Part shown: positions 9,526-19,320 of the stretch, in pieces
Layout of the letters: each line of letters opens with the position of its first letter
Position numbering within the stretch: position 1 is the stretch's first letter
Source of the DNA: Pseudomonas sp. B21-056
GTDB taxonomy: Bacteria; Pseudomonadota; Gammaproteobacteria; Pseudomonadales; Pseudomonadaceae
Direction: 5' to 3'
Assembly (NCBI RefSeq): GCF_026016325.1
Contig: NZ_CP087203.1
Coordinates: forward strand, 4,030,001-4,094,000
Length of the DNA: 64,000 nucleotides
Program-made: the position numbers and the translations under genes
The notes under the pieces: model-generated
Databases searched by the model: none
The model's input: the letters and a program-made list of their open reading frames with translations, nothing else
What the model was told of the DNA's origin: nothing

Positions 9526-10602
9526 TTACTCAGTCGTCAACACCCCACGCCGCACCTGATCACGCTCGATGGACTCGAACAGCGCCTTGAAGTTGCCTTC
9601 GCCAAACCCATCGTCGCCCTTGCGCTGGATGAATTCGAAGAACACCGGCCCCATCAGGGTTTCCGAGAATATCTGCAGCAGCAGGCGCCTGTCGTCCGGG
9701 TTGGAAGAGCCGTCCAGCAGGATGCCCCGCGATTGCAGTTCATCCACCGGCTCGCCGTGGTTCGGCAACCGCCCTTCGAGCATCTCGTAGTAGGTGTCCG
9801 GCGGCGCGGTCATGAAGCGCATGCCGATCTTCTTCAGCGCATCCCAGGTCTTGACCAGGTCGTCAGTGAGGAACGCGACGTGCTGGATGCCTTCGCCGTT
9901 GAACTGCATCAGGAACTCTTCGATCTGCCCGGCGCCCTTGGACGACTCTTCGTTCAACGGAATACGGATCATGCCGTCCGGAGCGGTCATGGCCTTGGAC
10001 GTCAGGCCGGTGTACTCACCCTTGATGTCGAAATAACGGATCTCGCGGAAGTTGAACAGCTTCTCGTAGAAGCCGGCCCAGTAGGCCATGCGGCCGCGAT
10101 ACACGTTGTGGGTCAGGTGGTCGATGATCTTCAGGCCCGCGCCCACCGGATGACGGTCGACGCCGTCAAGAAACACGAAGTCGATGTCATAGATCGAACT
10201 GCCTTCACCGAAACGGTCGATCAGGTACAGCGGCGCACCACCGATGCCCTTGATCGCCGGCAGGTTCAGCTCCATCGGGCCGGTTTCGATATGGATCGGC
10301 TGGGCGCCGAGTTCCAGCGCACGCCGGTAGGCCAGTTGCGAATCCTTGACCCGGAACGCCATGCCGCAGACCGACGGCCCATGCTCGGCCGCAAAGTACG
10401 ACGCCACGCTATGGGGTTCATTGTTGAGGATCAGGTTGATCGCGCCCTGGCGATACAGGTGCACGTCCTTGGAACGGTGCGTAGCGACTTTGGTGAAGCC
10501 CATGATCTCGAAGATCGGCTCCAGGGTATTGGGTGTAGGGGATGCGAATTCGATGAATTCAAAGCCCATCAGGCCCATCGGGTTTTCGTATAGATCTGCC
10601 AT
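9526..10602 (-). CDS. hpd: 4-hydroxyphenylpyruvate dioxygenase
   Basis: Fe(II)-dependent enzyme of 358 residues, the usual length for the Pseudomonas enzyme. It converts 4-hydroxyphenylpyruvate to homogentisate in tyrosine degradation, and homogentisate is also the pyomelanin precursor. Two vicinal-oxygen-chelate halves are seen. The facial triad is His in [12 protein letters not shown] (about H161), His in [11 protein letters not shown] (about H240) and Glu in FFEFIQRKG (about E322). GAGGTG precedes the ATG. No hmg or phh genes are adjacent. Confidence 0.96.
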   Translation of the reverse strand: MADLYENPMGLMGFEFIEFASPTPNTLEPIFEIMGFTKVATHRSKDVHLYRQGAINLILNNEPHSVASYFAAEHGPSVCGMAFRVKDSQLAYRRALELGAQPIHIETGPMELNLPAIKGIGGAPLYLIDRFGEGSSIYDIDFVFLDGVDRHPVGAGLKIIDHLTHNVYRGRMAYWAGFYEKLFNFREIRYFDIKGEYTGLTSKAMTAPDGMIRIPLNEESSKGAGQIEEFLMQFNGEGIQHVAFLTDDLVKTWDALKKIGMRFMTAPPDTYYEMLEGRLPNHGEPVDELQSRGILLDGSSNPDDRRLLLQIFSETLMGPVFFEFIQRKGDDGFGEGNFKALFESIERDQVRRGVLTTE

Positions 10603-10850
10603 GTCGGCACCTCATCATGCTTATCAATTAACGGAACGTTAGTTGCGGGCGATGCTGAGGGCGTGCGGTGGCGCGCAGGAGATACCGCGAACGCTGCGGG
10701 CGAGGAAATCGCCATAGATCAGTTGTAACCCAAGTATCTTCATTGTCGACCCAAGGCTTTTGCGGGCGAGGCTTCTGCTGCCAGAAGACGTTATTCTTAT
10801 ATGCGTAAATCGATTCTACACAGCGTAACCGAATTTGTCCGCCTCCTGTA

Positions 10851-11795
10851 TCAAATCGTCTTTTCCGCCGACCGCGCAAGGGGTTTGTTGCACAGGAAAA
10901 TGCCCGTCAGGATCAACCCGCCGCCCACACACATCAAGGCAGTGAGCCGTTCGTCCAATAGCAGCGCCCCCAGCAGCACCGCCGTCAGCGGGTTGAGGGC
11001 AATGAACACACCGGAACGGGTTGCACCGATCCGGCGGATACCGTCGTACCAGGCGATGTAGGCCAGGGCCGAGCCCAACACGCCCAGGTAGAGCAGGCTC
11101 AGCCATTGCCTGATGTCCAGCCCGCGCAGGGCTTCGAAGCGAACCTCGCCCCCGGCGGCACAGGCCACCCACAGCATCAGCGTGCCCAGCAGGATCGACC
11201 AGGTCACGGTCTGCAACGGGCCGAGGCTTTCATTCAGGCTCCGGGAAAACAGCGAATAGATGCCCCAGCCCAGCACGCAGCCAAAAATCAGCAGATCGCC
11301 GATCCAGCTCTGCGCGCCGGTCTGCAGCAAGGCAGGATCGCGACTGACGATGACCAGCCCCGCGCCGCCGATGCACAGCACGATCCCGGCGACCTTCAAC
11401 CGACTCAGCCGCTCCTTGAACAGCCACCAGGACGCCAGGCCGATCACTGCCGGGTTCAAGGCCACGATCAGCGAAGCCCGCGAGGCATTGATGTAGTGCA
11501 AGCCGTAGAAGAAACACAAGTTGTAGAAGAGGATGCCGAAAAAACCCAGCACCGCCAGTTGCACCCCCTGTTTCAGCGTGGGCCTGGCCAATGGAATTCT
11601 CGCCAGGGCGAGGAACAGCAGTAACGCCACGCTGGCCAGCAAGAAGCGCAGGCTGGCGGCCAGCAAAGGCGCCAGGGCATCGGACAGAATCCTGCCAGCC
11701 ACGAAGGTGCCGCCCCAGATCATGGTGACCAGGGACAGCTTCAGGTACACCGGCAGGTCCGAGGGGGTTGGTAAGGTTTGTTCGAGGGTTTTCAT
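10851..11795 (-). CDS. DMT-family (EamA) transporter
   Basis: Ten-helix membrane protein of 314 residues with two EamA repeats. Seen: LSLVTMIWGGTFVAGRILSD at the start of repeat 1, NASRASLIVALNPAVIGLAS before its end, and RIGATRSGVFIALNPLTAVL in repeat 2. These are signatures of the metabolite exporter (YdcZ/RhaT-like) family. It is divergent from a LysR regulator about 230 bp away with a family 2 repeat between them; pairing of an EamA exporter with a divergent LysR gene is common and suggests control by it. Substrate unknown. Confidence 0.88.
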   Translation of the reverse strand: MKTLEQTLPTPSDLPVYLKLSLVTMIWGGTFVAGRILSDALAPLLAASLRFLLASVALLLFLALARIPLARPTLKQGVQLAVLGFFGILFYNLCFFYGLHYINASRASLIVALNPAVIGLASWWLFKERLSRLKVAGIVLCIGGAGLVIVSRDPALLQTGAQSWIGDLLIFGCVLGWGIYSLFSRSLNESLGPLQTVTWSILLGTLMLWVACAAGGEVRFEALRGLDIRQWLSLLYLGVLGSALAYIAWYDGIRRIGATRSGVFIALNPLTAVLLGALLLDERLTALMCVGGGLILTGIFLCNKPLARSAEKTI

Positions 11796-11830
11796 GGGCC
11801 ACCACAGACAAATAAAACGAGGGACACAAC

Positions 11831-11950
11831 CTTGTGGCGAGGGGATTTGTCCCCGCTGGGCAGCGTAGCGGCCCCAAAATCTTGCGATACGGCAGGTTAT
11901 TCAAAGGGAGCGCTGCGCGCTCCAGCGGGGATAAATCCCCTCGCCACAAG
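11831..11950. repeat. Family 2 inverted repeat
   Basis: CTTGTGGCGAGGGGATTTGT and its inverse, with a central GAGCGCTGCGCGCTC hairpin. It sits in the intergenic space between the divergent DMT transporter and LysR gene rather than at a 3' end. Confidence 0.88.
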
Positions 11951-12026
11951 GTTGTGTCTATCCAGTTCGAATCTAGTACCCCATTATCTAGCTCATATTA
12001 AGTCATCGTAAAATGAGCAATCCCTC

Positions 12027-12893
12027 ATGACCCTCACCCAACTCGAAATCTTCTCCCTGGTGGCCGAGCTGCGTGGCTTCACCGCTGCGGCGACGCGCCT
12101 GGGCATCAGCCAGTCAGCCGTGTCCCATGCCATCAAGTCGCTGGAACAGGAGCTGGGGGTGGAGCTGTTCAGGCGTCATCAATCCCTGGTGGAACCCAGC
12201 GACATCGGTCAGCGACTGCTGCTGCGCGCCCGTGCCATGCTCGGGTTGGCCAATACCCTGCGCCAGGAGGCCGCCGACGCCCGCGGCATGCGCCGTGGCA
12301 CCTTGCGCATCGGCTCGTTCGGCCCAACGTCATCGGTGAAGTTGTTGCCCGCCATCCTGCAGCGCTACCGCGCCTTGCATCCGGGAATTGAAGTGCACAT
12401 CGACGAAGGGCCGGACCGGCAAGTCATCCAGTGGCTGGACGAGCGACGGATCGATGTCGGCTTCGTGGTACTGCCCGAGGACCGTTTCGATACGTTCGCC
12501 CTGATGGAAGACCGGATGGTCGCCCTCCTTCCCACCGGCCATCCTCTCGCCGCACGAACCAGCCTGAGCCTCAGGGACCTGTGCGACGACCCCTTCGTGC
12601 TCACCGAGGCCGGATCGGCGGAACTGGTCACACGCCTGTTCAATACCGCCCGGCTCACGCCGAACGTGCGCTATCGCTGTTCACAACTGCTCAGTACGTT
12701 GAACACCATCAGCCAGGGTGAGGCCGTGACCGTGGTCTCCGAAGGCTCGCTGCCGGAAGGTGATCATCCGGGTTTCGTCATACGCCCCCTGGCGCCCCCG
12801 GTTCCGCGTCGGATCGGCCTGGCGGTGCTGGACAGCCGCCAGGTCTCGCCCGCCACCCAGGCATTTATTGAACTGGCCTTGTCTATTGAATGA
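12027..12893 (+). CDS. LysR-family transcriptional regulator
   Basis: Protein of 288 residues. The N-terminal winged helix-turn-helix (about residues 1-60) reads GFTAAATRLGISQSAVSHAI then KSLEQELGVELFRR, a canonical LysR DNA-binding domain. The remainder is the periplasmic-binding-protein-like effector domain (GTLRIGSFGPTSSVKLLPAI near residue 92). It is divergent from the DMT transporter and probably regulates it. The effector is unknown. Only a weak ribosome site is visible before the ATG. Confidence 0.92.
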   Translation: MTLTQLEIFSLVAELRGFTAAATRLGISQSAVSHAIKSLEQELGVELFRRHQSLVEPSDIGQRLLLRARAMLGLANTLRQEAADARGMRRGTLRIGSFGPTSSVKLLPAILQRYRALHPGIEVHIDEGPDRQVIQWLDERRIDVGFVVLPEDRFDTFALMEDRMVALLPTGHPLAARTSLSLRDLCDDPFVLTEAGSAELVTRLFNTARLTPNVRYRCSQLLSTLNTISQGEAVTVVSEGSLPEGDHPGFVIRPLAPPVPRRIGLAVLDSRQVSPATQAFIELALSIE

Positions 12894-13217
12894 AAAAAGG
12901 CTTGATTCCAGCGAGGCGATATCACAACGCCATCTCTTGATAATCGAAGCACAACTTTCAATCGAATTACCCACTTAAACCTATACTTGGCACACACTCC
13001 GACCTGCCCCAGACAGCGATTCAACTTGAGGAAAACGTTTGCTCTTGTTACATGACGAAAAAGATAAGATTTACACTGTCTGGTTTAACTACTACAATTT
13101 TTTCTGCCTGTGCTGGATAGCAGGAGAGTCATTTATCACCGAGTCGCTTCAAAGCGCTTGGCTTATAGCTTTGTCTGCGGTTGGTCTCAGCCATATATTT
13201 GATTGGAGTAACGATAA
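12894..13217. promoter_or_regulatory. AT-rich intergenic region upstream of the mvaT-family gene
   Basis: A 324-bp gap that is clearly richer in A/T than its neighbours, notably around 13040-13110 and 13175-13217 (TTTGATTGGAGTAACGATAA). AT-rich, flexible DNA upstream of an H-NS-type gene fits autoregulation, which is known for MvaT proteins. The 83-codon open frame crossing the gap has no support. No other gene is seen. Confidence 0.4.
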
Positions 13218-13583
13218 TTGTCCAGACTCGTTGAATTTCGTAAAGCCGAAAAGGCCCTTCAGGATCAGCTCAAACAGCTGGAGTTGCTGAAGAATGATGC
13301 CGGGCTCAAGAAAGAAATCGAATTCGAAGAAAAGCTCCAGGGGCTGATGAAGACCTACAACAAGGGCCTGCGCGATATCATCGCAATTCTTGACCCGAAC
13401 CCGTCAAAAGCGGGACCTTCATCGGCCAAGCCCCCTAAAACCCGCCGTGCGCGGGTGGTCAAGGTCTATCAGAACCCGCACACCGGCGAACTGATCGAAA
13501 CCAAGGGCGGCAATCACCGTGGCCTGAAAGCCTGGAAAGAACAGTACGGTGCAAGCACCGTCGACTCCTGGGTACGTACCTGA
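13218..13583 (+). CDS. mvaT: MvaT/TurA-family H-NS-like nucleoid protein
   Basis: Protein of 121 residues. MvaT-type proteins oligomerise, coat AT-rich DNA and silence horizontally acquired genes. The N-terminal half (about 1-60) is a coiled coil (RKAEKALQDQLKQLELLKND, LKKEIEFEEKLQGLM). A linker follows (PSSAKPPKTRRARVVK) and then the AT-hook-like DNA-binding domain YQNPHTGELIETKGGNHRGL. I use the TTG at 13218: GGAG is 9 bases upstream and the next in-frame ATG would cut off the coiled coil. Fluorescent pseudomonads carry several paralogues (mvaT, mvaV, turA-E) and I cannot tell which this is. A terminator follows at once. Confidence 0.9.
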   Translation: MSRLVEFRKAEKALQDQLKQLELLKNDAGLKKEIEFEEKLQGLMKTYNKGLRDIIAILDPNPSKAGPSSAKPPKTRRARVVKVYQNPHTGELIETKGGNHRGLKAWKEQYGASTVDSWVRT

Positions 13584-13597
13584 CATCCGGGATGAAT

Positions 13598-13629
13598 AAA
13601 AAAAGCCCTGAGCATTTCAGGGCTTTTTT
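13598..13629 (+). terminator. Rho-independent terminator of the mvaT-family gene
   Basis: AAAGCCCTG-agcattt-CAGGGCTTTTTT: a 9-bp stem with A and T tracts, 15 bases after the stop. It could act in both directions. Confidence 0.9.
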
Positions 13630-13677
13630 CATGGGCTCAAACTTATGAGGCAGCCCTGGCGTATTAGCTTGATCGCC

Positions 13678-14214
13678 TTATAGTTTCAGGCTATTTCGTA
13701 CCGACTGTATTTCATCCTGGCTTTCAACAAACACCTGCGCCTGCCCCGCGTAGGACAGTACATAAGCCCGGCCCTCATTAAGTGCTGCGACCAGTGTCTG
13801 AGACAACACATGTCGGCCGTTCTGCGTGATCGTACAGGTAGTTTCCAGAGCGGTTACCCCACCCAATAGGGAGGCGTGAATCTTATTGCACACACTTTGA
13901 TAACCACCCTGGAAAAAATCCTTCTGGATTGACTTGCGCATTTCCAGCAGCACACCTTGCAAGTTGACTTGATGACCGGGCTCGACGGGCGTTGCGGTCA
14001 GTTCCATGACCATGACCGCGTTGCCTGCCGGGTCATTCTTGGTCGCACGCTGGCGCGAAGTTCCCGGTGCCGCCGGCGCGGCGGATGCGTCGGCGGGCAG
14101 CGGCTCGATGAACCAGCCCTGGGGCCAGGTGACCTGCGGTTCGCCTGCCTGAACGCCGGCACTCGCGACAACGACAAAAAACAGGACGAACAACGAAAGG
14201 CACGGTCGAATCAT
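13678..14214 (-). CDS. DUF4946-like exported protein
   Basis: Small secreted or periplasmic protein of 178 residues. A clear signal peptide is seen (MIRPCLSLFVLFFVVVASAG, cleavage after VQA), followed by a mature domain with two cysteines (VCNKIH and TTCTIT) that could form a disulfide. The sequence resembles a Pseudomonas-specific family listed as DUF4946, function unknown. I chose the ATG at 14214 because the signal peptide begins there; the longer frame adds 33 residues without signal character. It stands alone, divergent from gloA. Confidence 0.75.
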   Translation of the reverse strand: MIRPCLSLFVLFFVVVASAGVQAGEPQVTWPQGWFIEPLPADASAAPAAPGTSRQRATKNDPAGNAVMVMELTATPVEPGHQVNLQGVLLEMRKSIQKDFFQGGYQSVCNKIHASLLGGVTALETTCTITQNGRHVLSQTLVAALNEGRAYVLSYAGQAQVFVESQDEIQSVRNSLKL

Positions 14215-14387
14215 TGCGCTGCACTCAAGGACGAATCGCGAAGTCTGAAGCCCGCCACAGAACCAGGCAATAGCCGCACACGGTTTGGCGATGCCGCGCC
14301 CCCTGCGTATCATGTTTGACGCAAGCCACAGAACCGTCGCGCCAAGCCCTGCGACGCCGTTTGCCCCACTTATTTTCCGGAGGGCCC

Positions 14388-14909
14388 ATGAGCCTGCACG
14401 AACTCGACACTTTCCCGGGCGTCACCGCCCAACCCGATGCCGCCACGGCCAATTTCGTCTTCAACCACACCATGCTGCGGGTCAAGGACATCACCAGATC
14501 CCTGGATTTCTATACCCGCGTACTGGGTTTCTCCCTGGTGGAAAAACGCGACTTTCCTGAAGCCGAGTTCAGCCTGTATTTCCTCGCCCTGGTGGACAAG
14601 CGCCAGATCCCGGCAGACGCCGCGGCGCGTACCGAGTGGATGAAATCGATCCCCGGCATCCTGGAACTGACCCACAACCATGGCACCGAAAGCGACCCGG
14701 CGTTTGCTTACCACAACGGCAACACCGACCCACGCGGGTTCGGTCACATCTGCATCTCGGTACCGGATGTGGTCGCAGCTTGCGAGCGCTTCGAAGCACT
14801 GGGCTGCGACTTCCAGAAGCGCCTGAGCGACGGCCGCATGAAAAGCCTGGCGTTCATCAAGGACCCGGATGGTTACTGGGTCGAGATTATCCAGCCGGCA
14901 CCGCTCTAA
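14388..14909 (+). CDS. gloA: Lactoylglutathione lyase (glyoxalase I)
   Basis: Protein of 173 residues in the vicinal-oxygen-chelate fold. It isomerises the methylglyoxal-glutathione hemithioacetal to S-lactoylglutathione. The four metal ligands fall in NHTMLRVKD (His), ILELTHNHG (Glu), GFGHICISV (His) and YWVEIIQP (Glu). The insert between the halves ([10 protein letters not shown]) and the length are typical of the longer Zn-type Pseudomonas/human-like enzymes. GGAGGG sits 4 bases before this ATG, which decides the start over an in-frame ATG 72 bases upstream. Confidence 0.94.
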   Translation: MSLHELDTFPGVTAQPDAATANFVFNHTMLRVKDITRSLDFYTRVLGFSLVEKRDFPEAEFSLYFLALVDKRQIPADAAARTEWMKSIPGILELTHNHGTESDPAFAYHNGNTDPRGFGHICISVPDVVAACERFEALGCDFQKRLSDGRMKSLAFIKDPDGYWVEIIQPAPL

Positions 14910-14926
14910 AGCTCACCTTGGCCACC

Positions 14927-15016
14927 TGTGGGAGCGAGCCTGCTCGCGATAGCGGTGTATCAGTCGACATCGATGTTGACTGAACTGACGCTATCGCGAG
15001 CAGGCTCGCTCCCACA
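14927..15016. repeat. REP pair (family 1), inverted
   Basis: Facing doublet after gloA. Arms and inner spacer (TCGACATCGATGTTGACTGA) are almost the same as at 4431-4520. Confidence 0.9.
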
Positions 15017-15042
15017 GGGCTCGGCGGTGGATATACGAAGCT

Positions 15043-15085
15043 CAATAAAAAACCCCATGAGCCAGGCCCATGGGGTTTTGTTTTT
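15043..15085 (-). terminator. Terminator after ahpF
   Basis: AAAACCCCATG-...-CATGGGGTTTTG hairpin with A/T tracts on both sides, 16 bp beyond the ahpF stop on the minus strand. It is symmetrical enough to serve gloA as well. Confidence 0.85.
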
Positions 15086-15100
15086 CCAGCGTGCGGCTGC

Positions 15101-16663
15101 TTATGCCGGCGCAGAAGTCCGGATCAGATGATCGAAGGCGCTCAACGAAGCCTTGGCCCCCTCGCCCACCGCGATCACGATCTGCTTGTACGGCACGGTG
15201 GTCACGTCACCGGCGGCGAACACGCCAGGGATCGAGGTTTCGCCACGGGCGTCGACGATGATCTCGCCACGCGGTGACAGCTCGACGGTCCCCTTGAGCC
15301 AATCGGTGTTGGGTAACAGGCCGATCTGCACGAAAATCCCCTCCAGCGCCACGTCGCGTACTTCACCGCTTGGACGATCCTTGTAACGCAGGCCGTTGAC
15401 CTTCTGACCGTCCCCCGTCACTTCGGTGGTCTGGGCGTTGGTGATCACCGTCACGTTCGGCAGGCTGTGCAATTTGCGTTGCAACACCGCGTCGGCGCGC
15501 AATTGCACATCGAACTCCAGCAAGGTGACATGGGCCACGATACCGGCCAGGTCGATGGCCGCTTCGACGCCGGAGTTGCCTCCGCCGATCACCGCCACGC
15601 GCTTGCCCTTGAACAGCGGACCGTCACAGTGCGGGCAGTACGCCACGCCCTTGTTGCGGTATTGCTGCTCGCCCGGCACGTTCATTTCACGCCAGCGGGC
15701 ACCGGTAGCCAGGATCACGGTCCTGGCCGTCAGGCGCGCACCGCTGGCGAACCGGACTTCATGCAGCGCGCCGTCCGTGCCGGGTACCAACGCATCGGCA
15801 CGTTGCAGGTTCATGATGTCCACGTCGTACTGCTTGACGTGCTCTTCCAGGGCGACGGCCAGTTTCGGCCCTTCGGTTTCCTGGACCGAGATGAAGTTTT
15901 CGATGGCCATGGTGTCGAGCACCTGCCCGCCGAAGCGTTCGGCCGCCACACCGGTGCGGATGCCTTTACGGGCCGCGTAGATCGCCGCCGACGCACCGGC
16001 TGGGCCACCGCCGACCACCAACACATCGAAGGCCTCCTTGGCGCTGATTTTCTCAGCCTGGCGTTCGATGCCGCTGGTGTCGATCTTGGCGAGAATCTCT
16101 TCCAGGCCCATGCGGCCCTGACCGAAGTTCACACCGTTGAGGTAGATGCTCGGCACGGCCATGATCTGACGTTCGTCGACCTCGGCCTGAAACAGCGCAC
16201 CGTCGATGGCGACGTGGCGGATGTTCGGGTTCAGCACCGCCATCAGGTTCAGCGCCTGGACCACGTCCGGGCAGTTCTGGCAGGACAGCGAGAAATAAGT
16301 CTCGAAGTTGAACTCGCCTTCAAGGGCGCGGATCTGTTCAATGACTTCGACACTGGCTTTCGATGGATGGCCGCCGACTTGCAGCAAGGCCAGTACCAGC
16401 GAAGTGAATTCGTGGCCCATGGGAATGCCGGCGAAACGCAGGCTGATATCGGCTCCCGGGCGGTTCAACGAGAACGATGGCTTGCGCGCATCGGTGCCGT
16501 TGTCGAGCAAGGTAATCTGGGTGGAGAGGCTGGCAATGTCTTTGAGCAGCGCCAGCATTTCCTGGGATTTCGCACCGTCGTCGAGGGATGCAACGATCTC
16601 GATCGGTTGGGTGACCCGTTCCAGATATGACTTCAACTGAGCTTTAAGATTGGCGTCCAACAT
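15101..16663 (-). CDS. ahpF: Alkyl hydroperoxide reductase subunit F
   Basis: NADH-dependent disulfide reductase of 520 residues that recycles AhpC. It has an N-terminal thioredoxin-like pair with a CxxC ([11 protein letters not shown], about residues 125-135), an FAD site [17 protein letters not shown] near 215, the catalytic CxxC in [11 protein letters not shown] near 340 and the NADH site [17 protein letters not shown] near 355. The start at ATG 16663 ([10 protein letters not shown]) is preferred: it matches family N-termini and has GGAA upstream, whereas the ATG 15 bases earlier has none. It follows ahpC after a 125-bp gap that contains a terminator, so its expression may depend on read-through. 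Confidence 0.96.
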   Translation of the reverse strand: MLDANLKAQLKSYLERVTQPIEIVASLDDGAKSQEMLALLKDIASLSTQITLLDNGTDARKPSFSLNRPGADISLRFAGIPMGHEFTSLVLALLQVGGHPSKASVEVIEQIRALEGEFNFETYFSLSCQNCPDVVQALNLMAVLNPNIRHVAIDGALFQAEVDERQIMAVPSIYLNGVNFGQGRMGLEEILAKIDTSGIERQAEKISAKEAFDVLVVGGGPAGASAAIYAARKGIRTGVAAERFGGQVLDTMAIENFISVQETEGPKLAVALEEHVKQYDVDIMNLQRADALVPGTDGALHEVRFASGARLTARTVILATGARWREMNVPGEQQYRNKGVAYCPHCDGPLFKGKRVAVIGGGNSGVEAAIDLAGIVAHVTLLEFDVQLRADAVLQRKLHSLPNVTVITNAQTTEVTGDGQKVNGLRYKDRPSGEVRDVALEGIFVQIGLLPNTDWLKGTVELSPRGEIIVDARGETSIPGVFAAGDVTTVPYKQIVIAVGEGAKASLSAFDHLIRTSAPA

Positions 16664-16694
16664 ACGGGCGATTTCCATTTTTTGAATTTCAGAA

Positions 16695-16732
16695 AAAACA
16701 ACGCCCGGGCGAATCTCGCCCGGGCGTTTTCG
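16695..16732 (-). terminator. Terminator/attenuator between ahpC and ahpF
   Basis: AACGCCCGGGCGA-atc-TCGCCCGGGCGTT flanked by A and T tracts, just after ahpC. A strong hairpin inside the ahpCF unit would set a high AhpC:AhpF ratio, which fits the known need for more peroxidase than reductase. Confidence 0.85.
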
Positions 16733-16788
16733 GGGGCGAAGCGGCTTACTGGATCAAGAGCTGATCGCCCTCGCGATGACGCATGGAC

Positions 16789-17352
16789 TTAGATCTTGCC
16801 GACCAGGTCCAGGGACGGAGCCAGGGTGGCCTCGCCTTCTTTCCACTTGGCTGGGCAGACTTCGCCCGGGTGAGCGGCAACGTACTGAGCGGCCTTGATC
16901 TTGCGCAGCAGCTCGGAAGCGTCACGGCCTACACCGCCGTCGTTGATTTCGACGATCTTGATCTGGCCTTCAGGGTTGATCACGAAAGTACCGCGGTCAG
17001 CCAGGCCGGCTTCTTCGATCAGCACGTCGAAGTTGCGGGAGATGGTCAGGGTCGGGTCACCGATCATGGTGTACTGGATCTTGCCGATGGCTGGCGAAGT
17101 GTTGTGCCAGGCCGCGTGGGCAAAGTGAGTGTCGGTCGACACGCTGTAGATCTCGACGCCCAGCTTCTGGAACTCGGCGTAGTTGTCAGCCAGGTCTTCC
17201 AGCTCGGTTGGGCAAACGAAGGTGAAGTCGGCTGGGTAGAAGAACACGACAGACCACTTGCCTTTCAGGTCGGCGTCCGACACGTCGATGAAAGCGCCGT
17301 TTTTAAATGCGGTAGCTTTGAACGGTTTAACTTGGCTGTTGATGATAGGCAT
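16789..17352 (-). CDS. ahpC: Alkyl hydroperoxide reductase subunit C (2-Cys peroxiredoxin)
   Basis: Protein of 187 residues, exactly the usual AhpC length. It reduces H2O2, organic peroxides and peroxynitrite. The peroxidatic cysteine is C47 in [14 protein letters not shown]; the resolving cysteine is C166 in PGEVCPAKW near the C-terminus, which packs on the partner subunit. An OxyR-like site lies 69 bp upstream. It is followed by ahpF and then, upstream on the same strand, by gor, making this an antioxidant block. Confidence 0.97.
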   Translation of the reverse strand: MPIINSQVKPFKATAFKNGAFIDVSDADLKGKWSVVFFYPADFTFVCPTELEDLADNYAEFQKLGVEIYSVSTDTHFAHAAWHNTSPAIGKIQYTMIGDPTLTISRNFDVLIEEAGLADRGTFVINPEGQIKIVEINDGGVGRDASELLRKIKAAQYVAAHPGEVCPAKWKEGEATLAPSLDLVGKI

Positions 17353-17420
17353 CGATGTTTCTCCATCAGGGTTGAAAAGTTGATGGAGGGAAGCTTACCC
17401 ACTCATTCCCGGCCTGGCTC

Positions 17421-17457
17421 ATTGGCAAAGCTGATGCGAATAATTGGTTTTGGCTAT
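17421..17457 (-). promoter_or_regulatory. OxyR-type binding site upstream of ahpC
   Basis: Read on the minus strand, four tetranucleotides occur at exact 7-bp spacing: ATAG-N7-CAAT-N7-ATCA-N7-CAAT. The OxyR consensus is ATAG-N7-CTAT-N7-ATAG-N7-CTAT; 12 of 16 positions agree and the spacing is perfect. ahpC is a classic OxyR target. Binding is inferred. Confidence 0.7.
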
Positions 17458-17486
17458 CAACGGGCTGTATAGATAGAAAAAATCTC

Positions 17487-17592
17487 TGTAGGAGCTGTCG
17501 AGCGCAGCGAGGCTGCGATCTTTCCCCAGGCAATTAAATCCTGAGAACGAAAGCAAAAGATCGCAGCCTCGCTGCGCTCGACAGCTCCTACA
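17487..17592. repeat. Family 3 inverted repeat
   Basis: TGTAGGAGCTGTCGAGCGCA... and its inverse form arms of about 38 bp around a loop of about 30 bp. It is the only copy of this family in the window, lying between ahpC and gor. Such elements are common in Pseudomonas intergenic DNA. Confidence 0.85.
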
Positions 17593-17602
17593 ATGTAACG
17601 GG

Positions 17603-18958
17603 TTAAGCCGTGGGGGTGCGCATGGTGACGAATTCTTCGGCGGCGGTAGGATGCACGCCGATGGTTTCGTCGAAATCGCGCTTGCTGGCGCCGGCCTTGA
17701 TGGCGATGGCCAGGCCCTGGACGATTTCTCCGGCATCCGGGCCGACCATGTGGCAACCCAGGACCTTGTCGGTCCGGGCATCCACTACCAGTTTCATCAG
17801 CGTACGTTCCTGACAGTCGGTCAGGCTCAGCTTCATCGGCCGGAAACGGCTTTCGAAAATCTGCACTTCATACCCCTCTTTCCGGGCCTGTTCCTCGGTC
17901 AGGCCCACCGTGCCGATGTTCGGCAGGCTAAACACCGCGGTGGGGATCATCCGGTAGTCCACCAGGCGGTACTGCTCGGGCTTGAACAGACGCCGCGCCA
18001 CCGCCATGCCCTCGGCCAGGGCAACGGGTGTCAGTTGTACGCGCCCGATCACGTCACCAATAGCCAGGATCGACGGCTCGGTGGTCTCGTATTTTTCATT
18101 GACCTGGACAAAGCCCTTCTCATCCAGCGTGACAGCGGTGTTCTCCAGGCCGAGGTTATCGAGCATCGGCCGCCGGCCGGTGGCGTAGAACACGCAGTCG
18201 GTGAGCAGCGTGCGGCCGTCCTTGAGGGTCACCTTCAAGCTGCCATCGGCCTGCTTGTCGATGCGCTCGATGTCGGCGTTGAACTGCAGGTCCAGGCCGC
18301 GGCGCGTCAGTTCTTCGGCCAGATGCTTGCGCACTGCGCCGTCGAAGCCGCGCAGGAACAGCTCACCGCGATACAGCAGGGACGTCTGTGCGCCCATGCC
18401 GTGGAAAATCCCGGCGAACTCCACCGCAATGTAGCCACCGCCCACCACCAGCACGCGCTTGGGCAGTTCCTTGAGGAAAAAGGCCTCGTTGGAGCTGATG
18501 GCATGCTCACGCCCCGGAATCTGCGGGATGACCGGCCAACCGCCGGTGGCGACCAGGATGTGCTCGGCGGTGTGGCGCTGGCCGTTGATCTCGACCTCAT
18601 GGGGACCGGTGATCTTCGCATGGCCCTCATGCAAGGCCACGCCGCTGTTGACCAACAGGTTGCGATAGATGCCGTTGAGGCGGTTGATCTCCCGATCCTT
18701 GTTGGCAATCAGCGTGGCCCAGTCGAAACTCGCCTCGCCCGCCGACCAGCCATAGGCCGACGCCTGCTCGAAGTCCTCGGCATAGTGCGCACCGTAGACC
18801 AGCAGCTTTTTCGGCACGCAACCGACGTTCACGCAGGTACCGCCCAGGTAGCGGCTTTCCGCCACGGCCACCCTGACACCAAAACCGGCGGCGAACCGCG
18901 CAGCCCGCACACCACCGGAACCGGCGCCAATCACATACAGGTCAAAATCGTAGGCCAT
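17603..18958 (-). CDS. gor: Glutathione reductase
   Basis: FAD/NADPH disulfide oxidoreductase of 451 residues that keeps glutathione reduced. Seen: FAD motif [19 protein letters not shown] at the N-terminus, redox-active disulfide in [17 protein letters not shown] (about C42/C47), NADPH motif [19 protein letters not shown] with the arginine-containing stretch after it, and the C-terminal dimer-interface [11 protein letters not shown] with the catalytic His. Residues after GxGYIAVEF favour NADPH. It lies behind ahpC in the oxidative-stress block, separated by the family 3 repeat. Confidence 0.95.
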   Translation of the reverse strand: MAYDFDLYVIGAGSGGVRAARFAAGFGVRVAVAESRYLGGTCVNVGCVPKKLLVYGAHYAEDFEQASAYGWSAGEASFDWATLIANKDREINRLNGIYRNLLVNSGVALHEGHAKITGPHEVEINGQRHTAEHILVATGGWPVIPQIPGREHAISSNEAFFLKELPKRVLVVGGGYIAVEFAGIFHGMGAQTSLLYRGELFLRGFDGAVRKHLAEELTRRGLDLQFNADIERIDKQADGSLKVTLKDGRTLLTDCVFYATGRRPMLDNLGLENTAVTLDEKGFVQVNEKYETTEPSILAIGDVIGRVQLTPVALAEGMAVARRLFKPEQYRLVDYRMIPTAVFSLPNIGTVGLTEEQARKEGYEVQIFESRFRPMKLSLTDCQERTLMKLVVDARTDKVLGCHMVGPDAGEIVQGLAIAIKAGASKRDFDETIGVHPTAAEEFVTMRTPTA

Positions 18959-19080
18959 TACTGTCTCCTTTGGCAGGCCACCAGCATACCCGCTGTTTCC
19001 AGATGGGCCAGCGTTGCGTTGGTTATGGGGGCGGAAAATGAAAATGCCAGTGTGAGCTTAATCAAAGCCGAGCGCGGATC

Positions 19081-19234
19081 CTGTGGCGAGGGGATTTATC
19101 CCCGCTGGGCTGCGCAGCAGCCCCAAAGCAACCAACTCAATCTGCCTGACACACCCAAGTCGCCTGGTTTTAGGGCTGCTTCGCAGCCCAGCGGGGATAA
19201 ATCCCCTCGCCACAGATAAATCCCCTCACCACAG
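19081..19234. repeat. Family 2 inverted repeat with extra right arm
   Basis: Standard CTGTGGCGAGGGGATTTATC arm, inner GGGCTGCGCAGCAGCCC and GGGCTGCTTCGCAGCCC hairpins and inverse arm. The right arm is duplicated (a second ATAAATCCCCTCACCACAG follows directly). Confidence 0.88.
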
Positions 19235-19265
19235 GGGGTCTGTGCCAGACATGGCAATGCATTGC

Positions 19266-19312
19266 GCAAAAAAAAAGCCCCGAACCAGTCGGGGCGTTTT
19301 TCAGTTCGCGGC
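19266..19312 (-). terminator. Terminator of galU
   Basis: GCCCCG-aaccagt-CGGGGC hairpin with nine A on the left and five T on the right, just past the galU stop on the minus strand. Confidence 0.88.
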
Positions 19313-19320
19313 GTGGGCTA

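Noticed and set aside
10628..10879. Open frame of 83 codons between hpd and the DMT transporter.
   Set aside because: Arg/Pro-rich, no ribosome site, overlaps the 3' end of the transporter gene. The 248-bp gap shows nothing else convincing.
13039..13290. Open frame of 83 codons upstream of the mvaT-family gene.
   Set aside because: It overlaps the mvaT-family start, has no ribosome site, and its sequence reflects AT-rich promoter DNA.
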